Positions 19,536 through 32,500 of a DNA stretch of 64,000 nt are shown one piece after another. The notes under the pieces were generated by a model that was not told the DNA's origin, did not search any database, and saw only the letters and a list, made by a program, of their open reading frames with translations. Every line of letters begins with the position of its first letter. Positions within the stretch are counted from its first letter, which is position 1. Both the position numbers and the translations under genes were made by a program. Origin of the DNA: Pyropia yezoensis (lineage: Eukaryota > Rhodophyta > Bangiophyceae > Bangiales > Bangiaceae). The stretch covers positions 24,774,020 through 24,838,019 of the forward strand of contig CM020620.1 in assembly GCA_009829735.1 (NCBI GenBank), in the 5' to 3' direction.

Positions 19536-22397
19536 TCACCGCCGCGGCCGCTTGCGGCCACTGAGTGTGGCCACCCGGCCGGTGCGCGCGCGCGCCTCCG
19601 CCAACAGGGCGGGCGCGCCGGCGGTGGGGCTCTCCACAGCCGCCATCTGGGCCACCGACGCTGGTGGCATGGATGTGGCCGACAGGGCGGGGGACACGGA
19701 CGGAGACGCCACGGGCGACGCAGCTGCTGCGAGTGGCCCGTGAGGATGGCTGCCGCCGCGGGCAGAGGCGGAGGCGACCGGCGGCGGCGGCAGCGCACCA
19801 CGCCACCGGCCAGCAGCTACCGTGGCGCTGGCGGCAGTGGCAGCACCAGCGACCAGCGATGACGACGCGGCGATGGTGCCCCTCGGGGGGTGCGCCAACA
19901 GGCGCATTGGCACCGCCGGCAGGCGCGAAGCCGATTCTGCGGGCAGCCGCTCCGGCAGCGATCCGCGATCACGCCCCCCATTCGGGTCCACCGAGTTGAC
20001 CCGCGTATTGTAGCTGCAGCAGAACCCACACCGGTTGTACAGAAAGTGGTAGGGCACCACCGACGGCTTGCTGCAATCGTTGCACCAGACGTCTGCCCTG
20101 GCTGATCGGTACTCAACGGGCATCTGCTCGCCCGCTAGAAGGTAGTCGAGGCGCTCAAAGTAGGTGCTCATGTCCGCAAGCGACTTGGCACAGATGGGGC
20201 AAGAGTAGGATCGCCTTGCGTACTGCCGATAGCAGCTGACGTGCATCAGGTGGCCACACCGCAGATACTTGACGGGGGAGGTGGATGTGAACAGGAACTG
20301 GTGGCACACGGGGCAGTCCGACTCGAGCGCCCGCTCGACGCACCGATGCTCGCGTGCGTACTTCATGTTCATGCACGCGTTGCACTTCATGCAATGGAAG
20401 AAGTCAATGCCCAGTCCCCGGCCTACGCGGCACACATTGCAGCTGTGGCAGTGGTAGATGGACCGTGACGTGTCGTCATCAAAGTATTTGCAGACAGAGC
20501 AATAGTAGCGGGCCAGGAGGCGGCCGCAGGTGTCCACCGCGCACTTGCCCGCCACGGGCTGAACAGTGCCGCAAAAGGTGCACAGCATCTCTTCCGTCGC
20601 CGACCGGTCCATTGTGTGCCCACATTCAGCGTCATGGCAGAGGCGGCAAGGGTAGATGCGGTCGCAGCACTTGGCGCGGAGCTTGGCGGCGCGCAGGTAG
20701 TGGGTGCAGCCGCGCACGCGCTGGCCGTCGGGAAGGGTACGAAAGACCGGCTCCAGCTCCCGCTGTGTTGGTGCACGCACGTACCCGGGCACTACCTTCC
20801 CAGCAGACGGTACATCCATACCATCTCCAGACACCCCCGACGCCGCATTTTGCCGAACCAGTCCACGGGTGACTGGCCACGCGCCGGTCGAAGGGACCAA
20901 TCTGGTGCCGGCAGAGCCGTCACCCAACGAGCTGCCAGCGCCAGCTGCGGAGTCTGCGTCGCTTGCACCAGACGTTTCCGCCAGCCCCGCTGATGCACCG
21001 CCGCTGGCACCAGGGACGCTGCCGGGGTAGCACCGGTCCGCCGCATCCCGCGCCGCGTCTTTTGAGCGTGCCGCTGCGGCGGTGGTCTGCACCCACGGCG
21101 CAAGCAGCAGCTGGTGAATCATGCGACCACGGGCCTCGACCGGTAAGCTGGCGTCGCGCCCAATCTCTCGGATGGCCGCCTCCATGTTGACCTTGCCTTT
21201 GAGCAACACCAGTGCGGCTGCCGCCGACGCCGTATCCGTGTCGTTGAGGATGGCGGTGGTGGGCCTGGGGCTCGTCGCTGGTGCACCGGGGGAGGCGCCT
21301 GCGCGACCCGCAGAGGAAGAGAAGGGTGGGTGGTGGGTGGGACTGGATTGCGTGGCCACAGCAGTCACTGAGGCGTCATTGGCAGACCGGCCACCCCTCG
21401 CCGAGTTGCCGCCAGCGCTGCCCAAGGGCGCTGCTCCACCGCTGCCACTGCCACTGCCGCCACCACCGCCGCCGCCACCGCCGCCACCGTCGCCTCTGCC
21501 GCCGCCCCCACTCCTGCTACCTATACTCGCGCCGCGTGGCTCCTCTGTCGCCACCCCCCCAGTGCTCACTGGCGACGCAACAAGGTCTTTGGGCATGGGA
21601 AACCAAGACTTGAGCCACGTTTCAAACATAGTCGACCGGGTCACCTGGAAGATGTGCGACATCATCTCGGCCTGCTCCGACGCCGACAGCACGCGCACCA
21701 TCCATGGGAGCATCTCCTGCAGGTGCTCCGCCGGCATCGTGCCAAATATCCGTGCCACAATCTCCGCCGCCTCGTCCTTGGTAAAGTGTGTGACGAGGAG
21801 CGGCCACAGCTGCGCCTCTTCCTCTGCCAGGTGGGACACCATGCTGTCCCGCAGCGCACGGGTCACCTCCCGGATGGACTGGACAAGACGCTCCGACTCG
21901 ACCGCCGACGGCAGGCACTCAAGGCGCACAAAAAGGGCAGAGAGCTTCTCAAAGAGGCCCCGCTCCACAACGTGCTCGTTGCTGTACTTTTCCACCAGCC
22001 CGTGGACACGCTCCTCCAGCTTGGGCAGCACCACATTGTCTTCTGCCTTGGAGTGCTCCTCCACCATGCGGCGGAGAAAGGACACACGCTCGGCTAGGGC
22101 GGTCACCTCCCGCGGGTTGGCCGTCGTCGCCGAGCCTTCCCCACATGGCAGCAGGTCCACCCGCTGGAGCACCAGGTTCAGCTCCATCCGGATGGCCTTG
22201 TGCACGCGGAGCACCTCGCTGACAGGGCCATCGTCGTCGGCCGTCGCGGGCGGCGCCGCCGCCCCGCCACCGCCGGCGCTGCCCGCTACAGGCGCCGTCG
22301 CCGCCGAGTGGCGTGCCCGGCCCGCAACTGGGACCGGATCCGGCAGGGGCGGCAGGGCTGGGACGGCGTCCGCACCCCCCCGGCCGCCCCCATCCAT
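19536..22397 (-). CDS. BRUTUS/HRZ-type hemerythrin-CHY-RING E3 ubiquitin ligase
   Basis: A 953-residue intronless protein. In plants, BTS/HRZ proteins sense iron (or redox state) through hemerythrin domains and ubiquitinate iron-response regulators. One N-terminal hemerythrin/HHE domain is seen (about residues 60-215): EVLRVHKAIRMEL, EEHSKAEDNVVLPKLEERV, NEHVVE and SHLAEEEAQLWPLLVTHF, which hold the expected His/Glu ligands. Low-complexity Ser/Gly linkers follow. The CHY zinc finger (about 553-625) has GCTHYLRAAKLRAKCCDRIY, CHDAECGHTMDR and CTFCG. The CTCHY finger has YYCSVCKYFDDDTSRSIYHC and FHCMKCNACMN. The RING-H2 (about 695-740) is CPVCHQFLF, CGHLMHVSCYRQY, CPICAKS. A zinc ribbon follows (VWCNDCSKPS, CGFCCSYN), then a disordered tail. 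Plant BTS usually has three hemerythrin modules, so this is a reduced form. The start is the ATG at 22397 (MDGGGRGG); a second ATG lies 4 bases downstream, out of frame. Confidence 0.92.
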   Translation of the reverse strand: MDGGGRGGADAVPALPPLPDPVPVAGRARHSAATAPVAGSAGGGGAAAPPATADDDGPVSEVLRVHKAIRMELNLVLQRVDLLPCGEGSATTANPREVTALAERVSFLRRMVEEHSKAEDNVVLPKLEERVHGLVEKYSNEHVVERGLFEKLSALFVRLECLPSAVESERLVQSIREVTRALRDSMVSHLAEEEAQLWPLLVTHFTKDEAAEIVARIFGTMPAEHLQEMLPWMVRVLSASEQAEMMSHIFQVTRSTMFETWLKSWFPMPKDLVASPVSTGGVATEEPRGASIGSRSGGGGRGDGGGGGGGGGGGSGSGSGGAAPLGSAGGNSARGGRSANDASVTAVATQSSPTHHPPFSSSAGRAGASPGAPATSPRPTTAILNDTDTASAAAALVLLKGKVNMEAAIREIGRDASLPVEARGRMIHQLLLAPWVQTTAAAARSKDAARDAADRCYPGSVPGASGGASAGLAETSGASDADSAAGAGSSLGDGSAGTRLVPSTGAWPVTRGLVRQNAASGVSGDGMDVPSAGKVVPGYVRAPTQRELEPVFRTLPDGQRVRGCTHYLRAAKLRAKCCDRIYPCRLCHDAECGHTMDRSATEEMLCTFCGTVQPVAGKCAVDTCGRLLARYYCSVCKYFDDDTSRSIYHCHSCNVCRVGRGLGIDFFHCMKCNACMNMKYAREHRCVERALESDCPVCHQFLFTSTSPVKYLRCGHLMHVSCYRQYARRSYSCPICAKSLADMSTYFERLDYLLAGEQMPVEYRSARADVWCNDCSKPSVVPYHFLYNRCGFCCSYNTRVNSVDPNGGRDRGSLPERLPAESASRLPAVPMRLLAHPPRGTIAASSSLVAGAATAASATVAAGRWRGALPPPPVASASARGGSHPHGPLAAAASPVASPSVSPALSATSMPPASVAQMAAVESPTAGAPALLAEARARTGRVATLSGRKRPRR

Positions 22398-23552
22398 GGC
22401 ACGCGACCGCCCGGGGGGGGGCACGACAGGAGGACGTCAAGGGGGTGGGGGCAAGCGCAGGGGGGGTGAGGGCGAAGGGGGCGGCGAGGAGGATGTGGCG
22501 GGGGGGTGTGCGGCGGCGTGCGGGCCGTGGCCGCCGAGAAGCGGCGGCCGCCGTCGTCGGTGCGCGTGCGGCACCGCGCACCGGCGGTCCGTGGAGGTCC
22601 CCGTGGCGGCGGCAGGGAGACGACCGCGACCGCGTCCACGCCCGGCTGGGGGGGAAGAGCGTGGGGAGGGGGGCGGGGGGGGGGCGGGGGAGGGGGAGGC
22701 GGCCGCGGTGGCGCCTGTGTGCGTGACGCGCGGCGGGGGGGGGAAGCCAAAGAGCGGCAGCGACCGTCCACGGACGCAACCTGACGGCGATGCGCGGCGT
22801 TGCGGGGGGTGGGGGGTTGGAGAAGGCGAGCGCTGGGGTCGCGGTCGCGGACCACGCGGTCTCGGCCGCGGACGCGGCCGGAACTGCGAGGCGGCGCGTG
22901 TCGGGCCGGCCGTGGGGCGCGGCGGGGGGGGGCTTGGACGCGCATGGGGCAACCATACCCTGGGGCCACGCGACCCACAGCCCGCCCCCTTCCCCGCGGA
23001 GGCCGACGCATGGGGTTGGCGGGGTGGGGCGTGCGCGCCGCGTCAGGGGGTGCTGCGGCGGAGACGCGTGACCAACTGGGGTATTCGACCAGACTTCGTC
23101 CGGCCTGCCAGCGGCTTGGACACGTGTGATGCACGATCACGCAAAGTACCCATGCGAAGGACAAGAACACTTATGTATATATGCCCAGATGCTCTTGGCT
23201 CTGGAAATCGATCTAATTCCAACCATCTATCGCAGCCATTAGCACTTTCCAAGCCTTCGCATTGGCCAAATCAAGGAACACAATAGTTTACGAGCCCGAT
23301 CGAGCGGTTCAAGTTGGAGCGGGAAAAAAATAGGGCAACCGCCCGCAGGCGTCTGACGGAGGGTGTTATCATCGTCACGTTCGTTCCGCTGACGACCTCA
23401 TGCTCCTGCACTTCTTCGCCTCCCTTCCCCGCTTTGCTCGGCTTCATCACCTTCGGCTGGGCAGGTGCTTCTTGTCTTAACTCACCAGACGTCCGCTGTT
23501 TGGCGGCACTCCGTCTGTGCTTCCCTGCGACTGGCAGCAGCGGTGGGCGACC
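22398..23552. promoter_or_regulatory. Divergent intergenic region, BRUTUS-like / Tra1
   Basis: 1.15 kb between two divergent genes. 22430-23060 is GC-rich with G runs. 23150-23340 drops in GC and holds TATGTATATATGC near 23172, a TATA-like tract suited to the Tra1 promoter about 380 bp upstream of its ATG. ORFs crossing this region show no conservation. Assignment as a shared regulatory region rests on gene orientation. Confidence 0.45.
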
Positions 23553-26500
23553 ATGCTCACCCCTCGCAACTTTGTGGCGCACGTCACGCGGCTGGTGGAC
23601 CCCGCGACCCCCCCGGAAGAGCGGCTCCTGTTGGTCACTTCCATTCGTGACAACATTGAGGTGGTCTACACCCAAGAGTACAACTCCTTCCTCTCCCACT
23701 TTATCCCCGCCCTCAAGCGGGTGCTCACCGATGTGACCTCCCCCCAGACCGTCGACAATGAGGTACACAAGGCACGCAACGTGGTGCTTGAAGTCCTCAA
23801 CCGGCTCCCCCACATCGACGCCCTCCGGCCGTACGTGTCGGACCTGCTGACGCTGGCGCTGCTCATCCTCCGGACGGATAATGAGGAGAACGCGGTCACC
23901 GCCCTGCGCATCATCTTTGACCTCCACAAGAACTTCCGCCCATACCTCGAGGCGCATGTACAAGAGTTTCTTGTGTTCGTCGCTCAGCTGTACCGCAACT
24001 TTACGCGCACGGTCAACGCGGCGTTTGCACCCCCCGCGACGGGGGGCGTCGGCCCGGGAGGGCCCGGCGGGCCCCCGGGCGCGGCGGGCATGGCTGGCGG
24101 GCAGCCGGCGTTGATTGCATCGACACACTCGTTCAAGGTTGTCATTGAATGTCCGCTCATTGTCATGTTCCTTTTCCAACTCTACCCCAAGTTTATCGGG
24201 GAGAACATCCCCGTTCTACTGCCGCTGATGGTGTCGGCCATCGAGGTGACGGTGCCCCCAACTGCGGTGGCCCCGCCCGCACCGGGCGTCGCGCGCGCTT
24301 CCCGCCACCGCCTGCTGCACGACTTTATCGCCGCTCAGGTCAAAACCGTCTCGTTCCTGTCCTACCTGCTCAAGCAGTTCCACGCTCTGATGAAACCACA
24401 CGAAGCATCCATCCCGCGGTCCGTGGTGCAGCTGCTGCTGGCTTGTCCGGGCGATGCGGTGGCCATCCGCAAGGAGCTCCTCGTGGCGGTGCGGCACATC
24501 CTTGCGACGGACTTTCGGGCGGGCTTTTTTCCGCAGATTGACCTGCTGCTGGACGAAAAGGTGCTCGTCGGCACTGGTCGCGTCGCGTACGACACGCTTC
24601 GGCCTCTGGCCTACTCCTTTCTCGCCGAGCTGGTTCACTATGTGCGCCACGACCTGACGCTCCCTCAGCTGTCGCGGGTCATCTACCTCTTTGGCACCAA
24701 CGTGCACGACCCTTCGCTGAGCTTCTCCATGCAGACTACCTCGGTACGGCTGCTACTCAACCTGATTGAGGGCATTCTCGGGGACGACTCAGAGGTCAAG
24801 GCGCGGCAGCTGCTCATCCGTATCATGGATATCTTGGTGTCTAAGTTCGCAACCATCAAGGCGCAGGTGCCGCGGCTACTCAGCCACGTGGCCACCCTTC
24901 GTGCCCGGGGGGACGTCTATGCGGCGGGCCGTCCTCTCTCTGAGGACCCAGTCGTCGACCCCATGAAAGAGATCAATGAGTGCAAGCACCTGATCAAGAC
25001 TCTGACACTCGGCCTCAAGACCGTCGTGTGGTCGGCCAGCAACATTAAGGTGCAGCCGCCGCCGCCGCCCACGGTGTCCGCGCCGGGTGCTACAGCGCCC
25101 GGCGCCGGGCTACCGGGCGCCCCTCCAGGGACCGCGGGTGCAGCGGCTGGTGGCGCACACGGGGTTCACGGTAGGGGGGCGGGTGGCGCCGATGGTGGTG
25201 GCGCCCCGCCAGCGCCGCCGCCACGAAAGGGACTGACAGAGGACGAGTGCGCCATCCTGACGCGGCTCCTCGAATCGGCCATGGACTGCTTTCGTCTTTA
25301 TGGGCGGGAGGCCAGTCTGGACTTGCCACCCGGGATGGTGGTGGCCCTCGCTGGGCCGCCAGGGGGTGCTGGTGTGGTGGATTCCTCAGCACCCAAGAGG
25401 CGGGCGGAGGCGGCTGCGGCGCCCCCTGCCCAGGTTCCTCCACCGCGGGGTAGTTCGACCGCAGCTTCGGTCGCCCGTCCCGGCTCAGCTGACCCATCAC
25501 AGACAGGGGGGGCTGCGGCCGCGGCTGGTGTTGCCGGCTCTGGGACGGCAGGCCTGGCATCGAGGTCAGGACCCGCTGCCGGCGTCGTTGCCCCCGTGGC
25601 GGCGGCGACGGCGGCGTCAACGAGTCATGCAGGTGGAGGTCGACCTGCCCTGCCAGAGCGGACGGTGGCTGTGGCTGGCGGCGGTGGCGGCGGCAGTACT
25701 GTCTCTCTTCCCCCCCTGGCGTCGGAGAAGGAGATACTGGACCAGTTTGCACAAATCTTCACGGTCCTTGACGCGCGCAACTTCCAAGACGTCTTCGGCC
25801 TGCGCATGCCAGAGCTGTTCGATGAGATTGTGCGCAACTCAGCGGTGCTGGCGATCCCCCAACACTTCCTTGCCAACGTGAACATCTCCAAGTACTTTGC
25901 AGACATCCTTCTGTCGTTTGTTGTATCTCAACTACCACAGCTGGGCTCGGTCGCGTCTACCCACGCCCGCCGCGCGCCCGCACTGCTACGGCTCTTCAAG
26001 ATTTTGTTTGCGTCTGTGACCCTCTTCTCGGACAACGAGCCGGTGCTGCACCCGCATCTGGCGACGATTGTCCGCGGCTGCTTGACTCACGCGGCAGCCC
26101 AGCTGGAACCCGGAAACTACCTCCAACTGCTGCGAGCACTGTTCAAGTCGCTGTCAGTGGGCAAGCACAAGCTCCAATTTGAGCTTCTCTACCGAGACCT
26201 CATGCCTCTCGTCGAGTCCCTGTTCCAATCGTTGTTGAAGCTGCACGAGGGCCCTCACCGGCTGGCTCATCGGGACATCTTTATTGAGCTGTGTCTAATC
26301 GTGCCCGCCCGGCCTTCGACCATCTTTCCCCACCTGAGCGACCAGCTCAAGCCCATCACCCTTGCGCTGTCGTCGGGCAGTGACCTCATTGCGCTGGGCC
26401 TGCGGACGCTCGAATTTTGGGTGGACACCCTCCAGCCCGACTACTTAGACCGGCTGCTTACGGCGGTGGAGCCAGGCCTGACGCGGGCGCTCTTTCGTCA

Positions 26501-29500
26501 CGTTCGGCCGGCTCCCTACCCGTACGGCAGCGCGGCTCTGCGGATATTTGGCAAGCTGGGTTCGAGGATGCGGCGATTCCCTCACTCCTTTGTGGACCTG
26601 TCTGCGTTCCCGCTGCATGCGCACCCGGCGCTGCGGCTACATTTCAAATGGAACTCAGTAATGTCCGCATCGGGGATGCCGGCGCCCGCTGGGGCAGTGG
26701 CGTTGGGCAGCGCCGGCCCGGCGGCCGCGGCCTCAGCGCCAGCAGCATCCGCGTTCGGTGGGTCTTCTCGCCCGGGTAGTCCCATGATCACTGACGGTAG
26801 CCCACCATCGCCCTTCTTTGGCAGCTTCCAGCTGCCTTTGGACGATCTCGTCCAGCTGGCCACCGAGGCTCTTCTTGATGAGCGTCCACCCGGCAACCGC
26901 GCGGCTGACGGGTCGCACAAGAAGCGCGCGTACGAGCTGCTCAAGGCGTGCCTCAGTCCCTTCCTGGACCTGGACGAAGCAACGAGCCTCGTCGAGCGCG
27001 ACGACGCGGCCGTCCCTGTGCTCACGGTGCCCTGCGATGCACCGCCCGCCGCTGCTGTGCCGTGCGCTCCACCAGGAGCCATCGCGGCCGCGTCAGCCAC
27101 AGCAGCGGGTGGCGCCCGCCCGGCCTCGGCAGGCACGAAACGGCCGGAGTCATCGCGGCGGCCAGGCGTCGGACCTGGCCGTCGTCGTCGTACACGGGCT
27201 ATTCACCACTCGGAGGTAGTAACCGTGACGCGGCTACTCGTGGGGCTGCTTGCTGCCCCTGGCGACACGGACCTGCTCCGTGCATTTGACGCCGACCTCC
27301 ACGACGCCAATACGGCCCATGCGGGAGGGCAGCCAGGCTCTAATGGCGGTGGAGGCCGCACAGGCGGCGGAGGTGGCGCGGGCGGTGGAGACGGGGGCGG
27401 CACCGGCGGTGGCGGCGGTGACAACCCTCATGGCTCGTCCTCAGCTGTCCCCCCCGTGGCGTCTATGGGCCCTCGCGCTTTTGCCGACGCCCTTTGCCGC
27501 CACTTTGCGCTTCTGGAGGTCCATCGCCTCGGATCCTGCTCGGTAGGCGTTGGCCCAGATGTGGACCGTGCTTCGCTGCCGTCGGGGTCGGATGTACGAC
27601 CACCAGACCGGCTTGAGCCGGACCTCTTTGTCGCCGCCCTCGTACAGGTGCTCGCTCGTGAGCGACGGGAGCACGCGGCGGCGGGGCTTGATGCGCTCCG
27701 CGCCTATGTCGACGCGCTGGTGGCGTTTGAAGCTGCGCGCCGCTGCAGCGAGGTACAGGCGGAGCGGGCGGCTGCAGCTGCGCAGACAGCCATGCAGGGC
27801 GTTTTCTTGGCGAAGGGCAGCGCTCACGTTAGCTGCGGCTCCGCTTCCACTCCTGGCCTGGCGGCGGGCGTACCAGGTGCCAGCGACGAGCCGTCGTCCA
27901 GGGACAAGGACGGAGATGTGGTTATGGCGGGTGCCCCCTCTAGCGCGGCTATGCCCGCTGTCGTCAGCGCGGCGGCCGTTTCTGCAAAAGGCAAGGGACC
28001 CGCCACTGCGGCAAGCGGCCGCGCCGGTGGTCACGCAGGCCCGGCGGGCGCGCGAGAAACCATGTCGACACCGTCGGGGGTCCGGTCGTCTGCATCGTCG
28101 GCGTCGCCCGCTATGGCCGGTCTTATAGAGCGTCTCTGCCATTGCTGCTACGAGCGGACGTGGTACCAGAAGTGGGCGGGTGCGGCGGGCCTGGGCATTG
28201 TCGCCCGTCGTGCTCCGCCCTCGCTGATGCGGGACCGGACGTCAGCGTGCTACGAGGTCCACGTCGTTTGCGCGCTGCTCTTTGTCGAGCGTGATCTAGC
28301 GCCCGAGTTCGGGATTGTCGCCTCACAGGAAGCTGCCTCATCGCTCGCGACCGTGCTGGAGGTGATGCACGGGAGTGGTCGCCACAGGGGGCGCTTCCAC
28401 CGGTCGGCCGCGACTCAAGAGGGGGTGGGTGGCCCCAACACTGCGGTGCCAGGAGGCGGCAGCGAGTCTACCGGAGGTGCAGGCACACCCGCAACTGTGG
28501 GGGCCAATGCACCTGTGGCGGCAGCGGCAGCGGGCACCCCCTCCCGACCGGCGGGGACGGGTGGGGTAGCCGGCGCTGAGCAGCCTCCACTTGCGGTGCC
28601 GGCAGGCGATCCCTCTTCAGGAGGCGACGGCAGCAGTGGCGCCGGTGGCGGCGGCAACGCACCCTCTCAGCCTACCCCTCCCCTTACGCCCGAAGAAGAG
28701 GCCGAGGCTGAAGACGAGCTGTACACGTTGCGGGAGGTCACCAAGGTCATTGAGGTGGAGCTTTTAATGGATGCGCCGCTCGCGCGGGCGGCTTCCCGGC
28801 GGGCGCTTGAGGTGCTCGCCCGTGTCCTTGGCTGCACCGTTTCCGACGTACTCATGCCCGTCCGAGACTCGCTGCTTAAGCCTCTGTCTCAGAGGCAGCT
28901 GCGGCAGCTGCCGTTTCCTGGCCAGATTGCGTACGTCCACGCAGTCACGTACTGCCTCAGTCTTCGGCCGGTGCTGCTGGGCAAGGAGCTTCTCGTCGGC
29001 GTGCTCCGGGACTTTTTCTTCATCCCGCTCATCGAGGTGGCCAATGACATGACGATGGAGAAGCTGACCGAGGCGGAGGAAGGGATCCGTCACAAGCTTG
29101 TGGAGAACAAGCTCATCCAGGTCAAGACGGTGGACGAGCTGCTGCAGCTCCGCCGACAGGCCGTCGAGTTCCTCTGCGCAATTGTGACGTCGTGCCCGAC
29201 GGAGCTGCAGGCCCCCGAGAACGAGGACGTGTTTCGTAACGTTGTCGCAGCGCTATTCCGCTCCCTTCAGTCTCGCGACAAGGAGCTGGTGGCGGCAGGC
29301 AAGAGAGGCCTTCCGTTGGCCATTCAGGCTCACCCTGCGCCCAAGGAGCTGCTGCAGACGAACCTCCGGCCTGTGCTGGGTAACCTTGTTGACTATAAGA
29401 AGCTGACGATCCCGTACTTGTGCGGCCTGTCGCGCGTCCTCGAGCTCCTGTCTGCTTGGTTCAACGTCAACCTCGGAGACAAGCTGTTAGAGCACCTGGT

Positions 29501-32500
29501 GAAGTGGACCGAGCCCGAAAAGCTGGCAGCCACGAAGAAGTGGGTGCCAGGTACCGAGTCTTCGGTGGCGGCCGCCATTCTAGACCTCTATCACTTGATG
29601 CCGCAGGGGGCGTCCAAGTTCTTCGAGCCGTTCGTGTTGATGGTGCTGCGTCTCGAGGCTGTACTGACGGTTACTGCCCCTGGGACTGCTCATCTAGGTC
29701 TCCGCGGCGCTCACGCGGCGTCCACCTCACCTTACCGTGAGCCTCTCCTGCGGTACAGCAACAAGCACTCGGCGGTGGCGGTGGATTTCTTCCTATCTCA
29801 CCTGCACCGCCCGCCGCTGCGAGGCCTTTTCATGACTCTCCTCCGCGCTGAAGGTGCCGACCCATTGCGTAAGGAGCTAATGAACTCGCCACAGAAGCTT
29901 CTCTCCGCCACCTTTCGGCTGGCCGTCCCCACCGATGCTGGCGGTGCGGTAAGTGGCGTTGTTAGCGCCGCTGCCATCTATGGGGTGCTCATTGTTGACG
30001 CACTGGAGCGAGAATGCCCTGGCTGGCTGGCATCGACACCTGCTGTCTTTTTGTGTCTTTTGGAGGTTTGGCGCTCTCCTGGGCGGCGGGAACGGCTGGC
30101 ACGGGAGCAGTCGCTGCCTTTGGAGCACCTTCAAGAGTCGCGCATCCTGGCCTCTCTGCTGCTCACGTATGTCCGCGCCCACCCTGAAGCAGTGGAGGTC
30201 TTATTTGCGTTACTCTCCATTTTTTCGGTGCGTACGCTCTCAGACTTCACTTTTGTGCGCGACTTCTACACGGATGTCGTTGGCGACCGCTATGCGCCGC
30301 AGTACAAGCGGGCTATCATGGTCTACTTCCTCAAGTTTTTTGCCATGCCAGACGTGTCACAGGAGCACAAGGTTCACGCGCTCCAGCTGTTGGTGACGCC
30401 CATGTTGGAGAAGCACCTCAGCGCGCGCAGTGCGGAGCGGGAGCGCCGGCGTGCTGCTGTGGGGGCAGGCGGGGCCGCTACGGCTGACAAGGAACCGGGT
30501 GCTGCGCGAGCAGACGCAGTGCCAGGCGCCCCCGTGGCGGGAGCACCAACGGCCGGAGGTGTGGCAGCCGCTCCTGCGGTAGCCACAGCCGGGCCAGCCA
30601 CTGCCAGGCCGCAGCCGGCTGGCCCGTCCGCGCCGACTCCGGGAGCTGCGGCGGCGCCGGCGGGAGCTTCGTTGCCTCCGGGTGCGGATGGCTTGCCAGT
30701 CGGCTCCGCTTCCACAGTAGCGGCTGGTGCGGCTGCAACCGTCGCTACACCCGCGACGACAGGGCAGGTCGTCCCTGACATCGCGGCTGCAGCTGCACCG
30801 GCTGTCGCTCCTGCCGGTCATGTGGCACCAGGTGCCGGTTCCGCAACCGCAGCGCCGCCTGCAGCAGGTGGCGTCGCCGGTGCTGCGGCTGGCGCAGTTC
30901 CTTCTGCCGCCCCCGCCCCTGCTGTACCTGGCACGCCCGGCCCACTGCCGGCCGAGGTCGTGACCGTTGGAGAGGGTGGCCCGTCGGCAGTCAAGATGGA
31001 TGCGGACGACGTGCTGGATACCGAGATGATTGATCGCATCATGCGAGAGCTTTTGGACCAGCCCGACGAAGTGCTCCGCGTCCACGACGAACCGTTGAGC
31101 GCGGAGCTGCTGCAGTTGGCAACGCTTCTTCTGAAGTTCATGCCCGTGGAGCTGAGCCGCTACCGCAAGGAGGTGATCAAGTTTGGTTGGAACCACCTCA
31201 AGCGGGAGGACTCGGTGGCCAAGCAGTGGGCGTTTGTCAATGTCTCCCGCTTTATCGAGGCGTACCAGGCGCCCGATAAGATTATCCTTCAAGTGTATGT
31301 GGCGCTGCTGCGGGCGTGTCAACAGGACGGCCGGGCGTTGGTGCGCCAGGCATTGGACATTCTGACGCCCGCACTGCCGAGGCGGCTGGTGCACAACCCT
31401 GTGGACCACAAGTACCCCATCTGGATCCGGTATACCAAGAAGATCCTGCTCGAGGAAGGCCACTCGCTGCCCCACTTGGTCCACATCTGGCAGCTGATTG
31501 TACGCCACTCGTCCTCATTTTACGCCGCCCGCGCGCAGTTTGTGCCGATTATGGTCAACCTGCTGAGCCGGATGAGCGCGAGCTCCTCCGCGTCGCTCCC
31601 CGAATACCGAAGGCTGGCGGTGGACCTCGCTGACCTGGTTATCTCGTGGGACATCCAGCGGATCGCTGCGTCCCGGAAGCGGGCCCGGCCTGTCGACATG
31701 GAGTCGGAGTCTGGAGGGGGCCGCCCGCCGCAACTGGCCCGGGTGGAGGCTGGTGCGGTGGTACCTGGCGGCAGTGGGGGCGCTGGTGCTGGGCCCACCG
31801 CAGTAGGGGCTGCCGGCGCGCCCATTGCAGCTGGCACAGCCGCGGCTGCCGGTGAGCCTGCTGCCGGTGCGGACGCGGCCGCCGTTGGGACTCCGGCCGC
31901 GGCGGCTGCAACGGCTGCGACCGCGGCGGCTGCAGCGGCTGCGGCCGCTGCAGCGCGCGCGGAAAACGCTGAGGAGTTCCGCCCCACCCCCGCCATGACC
32001 GAGATGGTGGTCAATTTCTTAGCGCGCGTGGCGTTTACTAACAATGAGGCGCGGGAGCGGAAGGTTCTCACCCGCCGCTGCCTCGCGCTCATTGACAAGG
32101 CGCTGGGCGTGTGGCCAAACGTGTCGGTGCGGCTCGTGTACCTGGAAAAGATCCTCGACGCCAACGCTCCCGACGCGCGCGGTCCTGGCGGCTCCGCCAC
32201 CCCGTCGGGGGGCAGCGGCGGGGGCGGGGGCGGGGGCGGCCGCGGTCACGCAACGCAAGCCCGGGGGGCTGCTGGGGGGGGGAGCTCCGGCTCGGCCGGC
32301 AGCAGTGCGGCCGACGGGAGTGGCAGCGGCAGCGGGGGCGGCGGCGCGCGCCCCGGCGGTGCTGCCGGTGGATCATCGGCGGCAGCGGCGGCTGCTGGGT
32401 CCTCGCCCATGAACAGCGAACGGGCGGCTGCGCAGGCGGCGGCGCTTGCGACCGCCCTTGAGCTGGCCCTTGTTCTCCTGCGTCGGCAGGGCGCCGCGTT

